Positions 1-5,263 of a stretch of 5,263 bases of DNA are shown here, piece by piece (the first letter of the stretch is position 1; each line of letters begins with the position of its first letter). Below the pieces are notes generated by a model, which had not been told where the DNA came from, did not search any database, and saw nothing but the letters and a program-made list of their open reading frames with translations. The stretch comes from Acidobacteriaceae bacterium. GTDB lineage: Bacteria; Acidobacteriota; Terriglobia; Terriglobales; Acidobacteriaceae. The translations under genes were made by a program, and so were the position numbers. The stretch is from positions 1-5,263 of the forward strand of contig PMXH01000246.1 of NCBI GenBank assembly GCA_003165855.1, given 5' to 3'.

Positions 1-3000
1 GCGCTGTGCGCCTAAGCCCTGCCGCGTGGGCGAAGAATGGGAGGTCATAGACGTAGCTGAGTTTCAACACCTGCGGACGATTGAAATCGGAGATTCCGCG
101 CGAAGCGTTGATCGTACTCTCATCGTTGAAGGCGGTGTTGTTGGCTGTGTTGCCGGTCGAGGTCGCATCGATGTTTTTGGAAAATGTGTACGCTGCCTGA
201 ATGTAGCCGCGCTCCCAGCGCCGGGATATCGTGGCTTGGAGAGAGTGGTAAATCGAGTACGCGTCGTTGGCGAAGATTTGATAACCCGAGTAGCCGTTCA
301 GGCCCGGCGTGGGGGTGCGTGCGATGGCATTCGAAAACGTGTTGTTGGTGATTTGGTAGGTGTTGCCGCTGGTGTCTGTCACCGTGAATGGATTAGCTGG
401 GGTGGCATTGACCGATTGAATAGCGTCCCGTGTTTCGCGGAGGTGCGTGCCCTTGGACCCGACGTAGCCCACTTCCAGCACCCACTTGCGGCCCAGATCG
501 CGCTGCACGGTGAAGTTCCATTGCTGCGTGTTGGGGACCACGAAGTGCCGCGGAACTTCCAGCAGGAACAAATTCTGCGTGGAGTTTACGCCCGGCCCGC
601 CGGTGCAGGCGTAAGTCCCATCCCCCGTGGGAGTGTTAGGGGTGAAGCTAATGAGTTGGGCCAGGCACGGCAGCCATGCGCCTGACAACTGTCCAGCGGC
701 AGGCACCGCGTTGGAATTCGTGGCCGGGGTACCAGTAAAGAAATCAGACATGGTGAACCCGGGCGTCTGTCCAAAGAACACAATGGGGATGAACGGTGAT
801 TGAAAGCTAAGCTGGTCGACTGCTCCGACATCTTCTCGAACGTAGAAAATACCGTACCCGCCGCGAACGGTTGTGTTGTGATGGCCTAGAACATCCCAAG
901 CAAATCCCACGCGCGGGCCAATACCGGTGGAGACGCTATTCTTGAAAGTTGATCCGGCGGCATTTCCAGTCAGACCGGGAACACCCAGCTTGTTGACACA
1001 GCTAGGATAGATGAAAGGATATTGGCCGGACTTGGTGAGGTCTGATTCCATGTTGCCGATGTGGCAGGCATTGTCAGTCCAAGCGCCGAAGAACTCGGTA
1101 CGCAGGCCGAGATTCAGAGTCAGGTTCTGAGAGGCTTTCCAGTCGTCCTGAACAAACACGGCGGAGTTCTTCTGCCGGTAGTTGTGGTTATAGACGCCGC
1201 CGCCGCCGAAGCTGAATTCCGGAGAGCCTTGCAGGAAATTTGCAAAATCGGTGACGCCGGAATCGCCAAAATAAAGCTGTCCGTTAAACACCTGCGGGAA
1301 CTGCTTATTGAGACTGACCGGCGTGAACTCGCCACCAAACCGCCAGTTGTGTTTCCCTCTGACCCATCCCAGAGTCTCTATGAAATTAAAGTTGTTCTGC
1401 GCCTGGAACTGATTGGCTTGCGGCGTAGGACCGAACTGAAAGCCGGAACTGACGAAAGTAAATTTGTAAATGCTGTCCGTGAGATTGCTGGTGGGGCGGG
1501 TAATGTCGGCTTGGCTGGCGGTGACGGGCGGTACGTTAATATCGCTGTTATTGATACGAACAAAGCCGAGGCGAAAATCATTCACCAGGCTCGGGGAGAA
1601 AACGTGAGTCTCGGTAAGGGAGAAGACCCGATCTTTGACCGGAAGCAGGTAAGGAAAGTTAAGATCTCCGCTGCTGATGCTGCCGCCGAGGGAGGCTTGC
1701 AGGCCGCCTGCGCCGAAGGGCACGTCCGACTGGAAGTTCTGAAAGAAGAATCGCACGGAAAGCTTGTCGTTGGAGTTACGGAACTCGCGATCCCAGGTCG
1801 CGGTGAATTGATTGTCCGTATAAGTGCCGGGGATACTGGTGGTAAACGGGACGACAGTACCGGCATTGGTGCCGCTCGGAACGTTAGGCAGGGGGTAGAG
1901 ATAGCCATTGGCCGCCGCGCCAAATTGATTGCTTTGAAACGCGATCAGCGATGCCGCGACCGGATCGACACTCGCGATGCCAAAAGCCGACTCCAAGTTA
2001 GCCACCCCGGCGGGACCACGGTCCGCCGCAGGAATATAGGGGATGAGCGTGCTGATGATCGTTCCCGGAGAATCTCCGCTGCGTTGGCGCGTTCCCGAAT
2101 AGTTGACGAAGAAGAAACCGAGTTTCCCGCCGCTGCCGATCGGGCCGCCCAGATCGCCGCCGAAAATGTTCTGCTGAACCACCGGCCTCGATTCGCCCGC
2201 CTGGTTGAGGAAGTACTCGTTGGCATCCAGCACGGTGTTGCGGAAGAATTCGTAGGCCTCGCCGTGGAAGCTGTTGGCGCCCGTCTTCAGAATAGCGTTA
2301 ATGTTGCCGCCTCCATTGCGGCCCTGGGTGGCGTCGTAGAGGGAGGTTTGCACCTTGAATTCCTGAATCACCGCGGGATTCGGCAACGGGGTCGTCGTCA
2401 GCTCGGCGACGTTGTAGTCGGTTGCACTGATGCCTTCGATCAGATAGTTGTTGTTGTCTTCGCGCTGGCCGTTCACTTCGATACGAACGTTGCCGCGTCC
2501 CAACTGAGAGGCAGCATTCAATTCGCCTTGCGCGCCGCTCGACAAGGTAAGCAACTGTTGGAAGTTCTGCGTGGCCAGCGGCAGGTTCTTGATGGTGCTC
2601 GATTCAATCGCCTGCCCCGTCGTGGCATCGGTAGTATCAACTTGCTGCACTTCCGCCTGCACTTCCACCTGCTGTTGCACCGCCTGGGTCTTGAGTTTTG
2701 CGATCAGGCGCGTGGTCTCGGTGACCCGCACGGCGATATCTCGAAAGGTAGAGTCGGCGAACCCAGCAGCGTGAACACTTACCGTGTACGGGCCAGCCGG
2801 CAGAAGCGGGGCGGTAAACGAACCGTCGGCGCCGGAAGTCACGCTGCGCTCCAGCACGCCTGTTTCCTGGTTGGTAATGCGCACCTGGGCGTTGGCTACG
2901 ACTGCGCCGCTGGGGTCTTGTATGGTGCCCGTCATCGCGCCCGTCGCTCCGCCTTGGGCGAAGGCTTGGGCGGCGAATGCAATTGCGAGAAAACTAATCC

Positions 3001-3028
3001 AGATCAACCTACCTTGTAGCTTCAGCAT
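1..3028 (-). CDS. Oar-like TonB-dependent receptor with CarboxypepD_reg domain (partial, C-terminus off the left edge)
   Basis: This is an outer-membrane beta-barrel transporter of the large Acidobacteriota receptor family. Such proteins take up substrates (often glycans or peptides) using TonB energy; the substrate cannot be read from the sequence. The frame is open for 1009 codons and leaves the window before any stop. The ATG at 3028 has an AGGGAG ribosome binding site five bases upstream. Residues 1-24 form a signal peptide (positive N-end, hydrophobic LIWISFLAIAFAA, cleavage after AFA). Residues about 28-113 are a carboxypeptidase-regulatory-like fold (GTIQDPSGAVVANAQV, then GSFTAPLLPAGPYTVSV). 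Residues about 130-265 are the plug (VNGQREDNNNYLIEGI at 185-200; GGGNINAILKTGANSFHGE at 239-257). The rest is barrel, with family motifs FVQDDWKASQNLTLNLGLR, WNFTVQRDLG, EVGYVGSKGTHL and DFNRPQVLKLSYVYDLPF. By family length, roughly 100-200 residues are missing. Four cysteines occur as two pairs (655/677 and 788/808). A canonical TonB box is not obvious, which is common in this family. Confidence 0.93.
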   Translation of the reverse strand, partial: MLKLQGRLIWISFLAIAFAAQAFAQGGATGAMTGTIQDPSGAVVANAQVRITNQETGVLERSVTSGADGSFTAPLLPAGPYTVSVHAAGFADSTFRDIAVRVTETTRLIAKLKTQAVQQQVEVQAEVQQVDTTDATTGQAIESSTIKNLPLATQNFQQLLTLSSGAQGELNAASQLGRGNVRIEVNGQREDNNNYLIEGISATDYNVAELTTTPLPNPAVIQEFKVQTSLYDATQGRNGGGNINAILKTGANSFHGEAYEFFRNTVLDANEYFLNQAGESRPVVQQNIFGGDLGGPIGSGGKLGFFFVNYSGTRQRSGDSPGTIISTLIPYIPAADRGPAGVANLESAFGIASVDPVAASLIAFQSNQFGAAANGYLYPLPNVPSGTNAGTVVPFTTSIPGTYTDNQFTATWDREFRNSNDKLSVRFFFQNFQSDVPFGAGGLQASLGGSISSGDLNFPYLLPVKDRVFSLTETHVFSPSLVNDFRLGFVRINNSDINVPPVTASQADITRPTSNLTDSIYKFTFVSSGFQFGPTPQANQFQAQNNFNFIETLGWVRGKHNWRFGGEFTPVSLNKQFPQVFNGQLYFGDSGVTDFANFLQGSPEFSFGGGGVYNHNYRQKNSAVFVQDDWKASQNLTLNLGLRTEFFGAWTDNACHIGNMESDLTKSGQYPFIYPSCVNKLGVPGLTGNAAGSTFKNSVSTGIGPRVGFAWDVLGHHNTTVRGGYGIFYVREDVGAVDQLSFQSPFIPIVFFGQTPGFTMSDFFTGTPATNSNAVPAAGQLSGAWLPCLAQLISFTPNTPTGDGTYACTGGPGVNSTQNLFLLEVPRHFVVPNTQQWNFTVQRDLGRKWVLEVGYVGSKGTHLRETRDAIQSVNATPANPFTVTDTSGNTYQITNNTFSNAIARTPTPGLNGYSGYQIFANDAYSIYHSLQATISRRWERGYIQAAYTFSKNIDATSTGNTANNTAFNDESTINASRGISDFNRPQVLKLSYVYDLPFFAHAAGLRRTA
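2645..2680 (-). repeat. Three 12-bp tandem units inside the receptor gene
   Basis: Read on the plus strand, CTGCACTTCCGC, CTGCACTTCCAC and CTGCTGTTGCAC follow each other without gaps; the third is degenerate (9 of 12 matches to the second). In the protein they encode residues 117-128, the four-residue units VQQQ, VEVQ and AEVQ. These join the CarboxypepD_reg-like domain to the plug. The period is a multiple of three, so unit gain or loss would keep the frame and change linker length by four residues. The repeat is clear; any functional role is inference. Confidence 0.7.
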
Positions 3029-3033
3029 TGCTT

Positions 3034-3039
3034 CTCCCT
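3034..3039 (-). promoter_or_regulatory. Ribosome binding site of the receptor gene
   Basis: AGGGAG on the minus strand lies five bases before the ATG at 3028. It fixes the start, and the signal peptide begins directly from that ATG. Confidence 0.75.
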
Positions 3040-3120
3040 GGGTTCGAAAGTGAAATCCTGGTTGCTACTGAATTGTGGGTTAGACGGGCAGACAGGCAGA
3101 TCGACAACAGAAGAGAGCGC

Positions 3121-3159
3121 GCAGCCAGTGTCGTGCGCTCAGGCGCAGCAGTGGGCTGC
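3121..3159 (-). other. Nested inverted repeat in the receptor leader
   Basis: Outer arms GCAGCC (3121-3126) and GGCTGC (3154-3159) enclose inner arms TGCGC (3134-3138) and GCGCA (3143-3147) around a TCAG loop. In a minus-strand transcript this could form a GC-rich stem-loop, followed by a pyrimidine-rich stretch (CTCTCTTCTGTT). It lacks the uninterrupted U run of a standard terminator. It could be a leader structure or a poor terminator for marR. Confidence 0.35.
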
Positions 3160-3197
3160 GGGAATACAAAGGTGATCGCTTGAGGTTAGCTATCGCC

Positions 3198-3209
3198 ATC
3201 GGGTATACG
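3198..3209. promoter_or_regulatory. Possible degenerate operator resembling the marR palindrome
   Basis: ATCGGGTATACG on the plus strand reads CGTATACCCGAT on the minus strand. The palindrome upstream of marR contains CGTATACCGAT (3899-3909), so the two differ by one inserted C. The right half of the full palindrome is not conserved here. It sits upstream of the receptor start, where a regulator could act. The match is short and partly self-palindromic (GTATAC), so chance is a real alternative. Confidence 0.22.
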
Positions 3210-3243
3210 TTTCCGGCAGAGTGCCCTGACTCTGGATTGCGGA

Positions 3244-3273
3244 AGAATACTGAAAGAGGGGGGCGGTTGGCAA
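3244..3273 (-). promoter_or_regulatory. Candidate sigma70-type promoter for the receptor gene
   Basis: On the minus strand, TTGCCA (3273-3268, five of six to the -35 consensus) is separated by 18 bases from TATTCT (3249-3244, four of six to the -10 consensus). Transcription would start near 3237 and give a leader of about 210 bases. A second, weaker candidate is TTGTCG (3107-3102), 17 bases, then TCTAAC (3084-3079), which would give a leader of about 45 bases. Both are motif matches only, and the sequence cannot decide between them. Confidence 0.3.
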
Positions 3274-3373
3274 TAGCAAATGCTGCAGGCGAACAGAACG
3301 ATTCGGCCGATGTGGTCTCCGTATGCTGTCCCTCGGTCATGTTTTCTCGAGAAGCGGCGGAGGGATTGAGCTT

Positions 3374-3850
3374 TCAACTCCTGGAGTCCGCGCTATGGCT
3401 CCTGGGGGGCGAACCGGCACGAGGAGGTGCGGACTCAGTACCTTCCCGCATGATGCGGCGAAGAGCGGTTACCAGCTCGGGTCCGGCCGAGCGCAGTTCG
3501 TCGTGGTGATGCAGGGCGAGTTCGCCGAGGATCTTCTCTCCTTTGGGGGTAAGCGCGAGCAAGACCTCGCGGCGATCGTCCTGGGCGCGGGTGCGATGGA
3601 CGAATCCTCCCGTTTCCAGACGGTTGATCAGTTCCACGGCGCTGTGGTGGCGGATTTGCATGCGGTTGGCTAACTCCCGAATCCGCGGGCGCACACTCGG
3701 CGGCATGCCCTTGATCGCCAGCATGAGTTGATACTGGCCGCGCTCCAGGCCTGCCTCCTTAATTACCTGCTCGCTGAAGTGGAGGAAGCGGCGGATCTGG
3801 TAACGGAACTCCGCCAACGCCTGGTAATCGGATAAGGTGAGCTTCTTCAT
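3374..3850 (-). CDS. MarR-family winged-helix transcriptional regulator
   Basis: This 158-residue protein has the usual MarR length. MarR proteins are dimeric cytoplasmic DNA-binding proteins that usually repress their own gene and a neighbour, and release DNA on binding small, often aromatic, ligands. An N-terminal dimer helix (residues about 7-30, LSDYQALAEFRYQIRRFLHF) is followed by a helix-turn-helix at about 55-80 (RIRELANRM, then recognition helix IRHHSAVELINRLET). The wing is at about 83-101, with the family-typical DDRR at 91-94 and LTPKG at 100-104. Residues about 105-134 form the C-terminal dimer helix. The last 20 residues are Pro/Ser/Arg-rich and probably disordered. There is no cysteine, which argues against an OhrR-type thiol peroxide sensor. 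The ATG at 3850 has only a weak ribosome binding site (GCGGG), but the N-terminus starts as family members do. The gene is divergent from purB and lies 345 bases upstream of the receptor gene on the same strand. The ligand is unknown. Confidence 0.92.
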   Translation of the reverse strand: MKKLTLSDYQALAEFRYQIRRFLHFSEQVIKEAGLERGQYQLMLAIKGMPPSVRPRIRELANRMQIRHHSAVELINRLETGGFVHRTRAQDDRREVLLALTPKGEKILGELALHHHDELRSAGPELVTALRRIMREGTESAPPRAGSPPRSHSADSRS

Positions 3851-3891
3851 GCCCGCTGATCGTACGGTGCAGCGATTCAGTACGATTCCAT

Positions 3892-3897
3892 AGTATA
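3892..3897 (-). promoter_or_regulatory. Likely -10 box of the marR promoter
   Basis: TATACT on the minus strand matches five of six positions of the -10 consensus. The -35 position 17 bases upstream (TTTCGC, 3920-3915) is poor. Transcription would start near 3885, leaving a leader of about 35 bases. Most of the -10 box and the -10/-35 spacer fall inside the palindrome, so a bound dimer would block RNA polymerase. Confidence 0.45.
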
Positions 3898-3913
3898 TCG
3901 TATACCGATATAC
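3893..3913. promoter_or_regulatory. Perfect palindrome, likely operator of the MarR regulator
   Basis: GTATATCG (3893-3900) and CGATATAC (3906-3913) are exact reverse complements separated by TATAC. This gives a 21-bp dyad with 8-bp arms, a size typical of MarR dimer sites. It lies 43 bases upstream of the marR ATG and overlaps the likely marR -10 box, as expected for autorepression. It is also about 107 bases before the purB start, upstream of the purB promoter candidate. The dyad is plain in the sequence; its assignment to this regulator is inferred from position. Confidence 0.65.
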
Positions 3914-3949
3914 AGCGAAAACTGGAACAACTCACGCCCGCGCCGGCAC

Positions 3950-3978
3950 TGGTCTCTTTGCCCGACTCCGTTTAGAAT
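3950..3978 (+). promoter_or_regulatory. Candidate purB promoter
   Basis: TAGAAT (3973-3978, five of six to the -10 consensus) is preceded by a poor -35 (TGGTCT at 3950-3955, 17-base spacing). It would give a leader of about 35 bases before the TTG start. No purine riboswitch fold fits in so short a leader, and I see no recognisable PurR-type site. The call rests mainly on the -10 box. Confidence 0.4.
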
Positions 3979-4006
3979 CCTTTGTCCCACTCTCGACGAC
4001 ATCGAC

Positions 4007-4012
4007 AGGAGG
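4007..4012 (+). promoter_or_regulatory. Strong ribosome binding site of purB that fixes the TTG start
   Basis: AGGAGG is a full match to the anti-Shine-Dalgarno core and is placed eight bases before TTG at 4021. The next in-frame ATG is codon 10, which has no such site and would delete the conserved N-terminal RYTRPEM segment. Confidence 0.85.
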
Positions 4013-4020
4013 TATCCGCC

Positions 4021-5263
4021 TTGATTCCGCGTTACACCCGCCCGGAGATGGGCCGCATCTGGAACGACGAGAACCGTTTTCGTACCTGGCTCGCTGTGGA
4101 AGTCGCCGCTACCGAGACTTTGGCCGAGATCGGCATGGTCCCAAAGAAGGCGGCTAAGGCAATCCGCGAACGCGCCGATTTTCGGGTGGAGCGCATCCAC
4201 GAGATCGAAGCTGAGGTGCGCCACGATGTGATTGCCTTTACTACCGCAGTGGCCGAAATCGTCGGTCCGGACGCGCGTTGGTTTCATTACGGCCTCACGT
4301 CAAACGACGTGGTCGACACGGCACAGGCTTTGCTGATCAAGCAGGCGTCCGCGCTTATTTCGCAGGATCTGGAACGACTGGCGGAGGTGCTCGAACGGCG
4401 CGCGTGGGAGTTTAAAGATACGCCAATGGTGGGGCGAACGCATGGCATCCACGCCGAACCCATCACGTTCGGATTCAAGCTGGCCAACTGGTATTCGGAG
4501 ACGCAGCGCAATATCGCACGCTTCACGGCAGCGGCTGAGGATATGAGGGTGGGAAAGTTCTCTGGCGCGGTGGGAATTTTTGCCCACCTCACGCCAGAGA
4601 TCGAAGAGAAGATTTGCGCGCGCCTGGGTCTGAAGGCGGCGGCGGTGTCATCGCAGGTAATCCAGCGCGACCGTCATGCGCACTATCTCGCTACCTTGGC
4701 GGTGATTGCTTCAACCCTGGACAAGATCGCGACCGAAATCCGCCATCTGCAGCGTACCGAGGTGCGCGAGGCCGAAGAGTTTTTCAGCGAAAAGCAGAAG
4801 GGTTCTTCCGCGATGCCGCACAAGCGGAATCCCGTGACCTGCGAGCAGATCAGCGGTCTGGCGCGGGTTGTGCGCGGGAACGCACAGGCGGGATTTGAAA
4901 ATGTTGCCTTGTGGCACGAGCGCGACATCTCGCACTCTTCGGCCGAGCGTGTGATTCTGCCAGACTCGACAACGTTGGTCGATTATCTGTTGAGCAAAAC
5001 TGCCAACCTGATTGAAACGATGTTCGTTTATCCCGAGCGTATGCGGGCCAACCTGGAGAGCACGCATGGCCTGATCTTCAGTGGCCAACTCCTGCTCGAC
5101 CTGGTGGAGCACGGAGTTTCCCGTGAAGACGCCTACCGCGCCGTGCAAGCGCATGCGATGCGGGCGTGGAAGGAAGATTTGAATTTCCAAGAGTTGGTGC
5201 TGGCAGATAAGGAGATTACAGGAAAAGTTCCCCGCAAACAGATTGAGCATGCCTTCGACCTTG
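4021..5263 (+). CDS. purB: Adenylosuccinate lyase (partial, last ~20 residues off the right edge)
   Basis: PurB is a cytoplasmic homotetramer of the fumarase/aspartase superfamily. It cleaves SAICAR to AICAR plus fumarate in IMP synthesis and adenylosuccinate to AMP plus fumarate in AMP synthesis. There are 414 complete codons from TTG (read as Met). The sequence closely follows the Bacillus/Thermotoga-type enzyme of about 430 residues from memory: start IPRYTRPEMGRIWNDENRF, RHDV with His68, HYGLTSNDVVDTA from His89, GRTHGIHAEP with His141, QRDRHAHYLATLA, the superfamily signature GSSAMPHKRNP at 261-271 with the catalytic-loop serines 262/263, and LWHERDISHSSAER. His68, His141 and Ser262/263 fall at the same numbers as the B. 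subtilis active-site residues as I recall them. No catalytic residue is missing. The gene is divergent from marR across 170 bases. It ends in the window at AFDL, just before the usual short C-terminal tail. Confidence 0.98.
   Translation, partial: MIPRYTRPEMGRIWNDENRFRTWLAVEVAATETLAEIGMVPKKAAKAIRERADFRVERIHEIEAEVRHDVIAFTTAVAEIVGPDARWFHYGLTSNDVVDTAQALLIKQASALISQDLERLAEVLERRAWEFKDTPMVGRTHGIHAEPITFGFKLANWYSETQRNIARFTAAAEDMRVGKFSGAVGIFAHLTPEIEEKICARLGLKAAAVSSQVIQRDRHAHYLATLAVIASTLDKIATEIRHLQRTEVREAEEFFSEKQKGSSAMPHKRNPVTCEQISGLARVVRGNAQAGFENVALWHERDISHSSAERVILPDSTTLVDYLLSKTANLIETMFVYPERMRANLESTHGLIFSGQLLLDLVEHGVSREDAYRAVQAHAMRAWKEDLNFQELVLADKEITGKVPRKQIEHAFDL

Larger units (their letters stand above)
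3029..3373. other. Intergenic / leader region between the MarR gene and the receptor gene
   Basis: This stretch of 345 bases has no convincing gene. Open frames of 63-86 codons exist on the minus strand, but they lack a usable ribosome binding site and give Arg/Cys/Ser/Pro-rich translations of no recognisable family. The region contains two weak sigma70-like candidates pointing at the receptor, a nested inverted repeat at 3121-3159, one operator-like sequence at 3198-3209, and short perfect palindromes (TTCTCGAGAA at 3344-3353, TCGGCCGA at 3303-3310). No clear rho-independent terminator follows the MarR stop, so read-through from marR into the receptor gene cannot be excluded. The long gap still favours a separate promoter. 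Confidence 0.6.

Noticed and set aside
26..685. A 219-codon plus-strand frame at the left end
   Set aside because: It is in the same codon-opposite phase as the receptor frame and ends exactly at the receptor's TCA codon 782. It is a shadow.
1061..3019. A 652-codon open frame on the plus strand, opposite the receptor gene
   Set aside because: It lies in the exact codon-opposite phase of the receptor, so it stays open simply because the receptor avoids TTA, CTA and TCA there. The translation is not recognisable, and the sense strand gives a full domain order with signal peptide.
3121..3159. Rho-independent terminator of marR
   Set aside because: The stem is split and short, and the following stretch is mixed pyrimidine rather than a U run. 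It is reported only as an inverted repeat.
3080..3340. A possible 86-residue minus-strand gene between marR and the receptor
   Set aside because: No ribosome binding site precedes the ATG, the composition looks random, it runs through the candidate receptor promoters, and no family is recognisable.
3344..3353. TTCTCGAGAA palindrome just after marR
   Set aside because: It is a ten-base palindrome without loop, second copy or promoter context, so it can easily occur by chance.
3186..3377. A 63-codon minus-strand frame starting at TTG and overlapping the marR stop
   Set aside because: The TTGA overlap looks like translational coupling, but AGGAG is only one base from the TTG. The translation is an Arg/Cys/Pro-rich string without family resemblance.
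3180..3673. Plus-strand frames of 109 and 116 codons across the marR gene
   Set aside because: They lie antisense to a clear MarR-family protein and encode nothing recognisable.
3877..5250. Minus-strand frames (up to 179 codons) across the purB promoter and purB gene
   Set aside because: They are antisense to PurB, whose conserved motifs run uninterrupted on the plus strand.
1..5263. CRISPR array, insertion sequence, tRNA, attachment site or a novel defence system
   Set aside because: No regularly spaced repeats, transposase, terminal inverted repeats, tRNA fold or nuclease/toxin-like protein is visible. The three genes are all from known families.

Overview
The window is about 5.3 kb, moderately GC-rich and tightly coding. 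It holds three protein genes, two of them cut by the window edges. The most likely source is a member of the Acidobacteriota (Terriglobia / Koribacter / Solibacter-like). This is an inference. It rests mainly on the large Oar-like TonB-dependent receptor with an N-terminal carboxypeptidase-regulatory-like domain, a family greatly expanded in that phylum, and on avoidance of TTA, CTA and TCA codons over most of that gene. No rRNA, tRNA or other phylogenetic marker is present to confirm it.

Layout. Positions 1-3028 on the minus strand encode the N-terminal 1009 residues of the receptor: signal peptide, CarboxypepD_reg-like domain, plug, and most of the outer-membrane barrel. Its C-terminus lies beyond the left edge. 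Positions 3029-3373 are a non-coding leader or intergenic stretch with candidate promoters, a nested hairpin and one sequence resembling part of the marR operator. Positions 3374-3850 on the minus strand encode a MarR-family winged-helix regulator. Positions 3851-4020 are a divergent promoter region. It carries a perfect 8-bp-arm palindrome (3893-3913) that overlaps the likely marR -10 box, and a separate purB promoter and ribosome binding site. Positions 4021-5263 on the plus strand encode adenylosuccinate lyase (PurB). It starts at TTG and lacks only about the last 20 residues.

How the genes relate. PurB is a housekeeping enzyme acting twice in purine synthesis, and nothing ties it functionally to its neighbours. 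The MarR protein most likely represses its own promoter through the palindrome. It could also act on the receptor gene downstream, since both are on the same strand and a degenerate operator-like site lies in the receptor leader, but this is a hypothesis. I see no mobile element, CRISPR array, toxin-antitoxin pair or defence cassette. The window looks like ordinary chromosome. The items most worth following are the operator, the long receptor leader, and a rare-codon-rich, cysteine-containing segment of the receptor barrel. The very long open frames opposite the receptor are explained by codon bias and are not genes.
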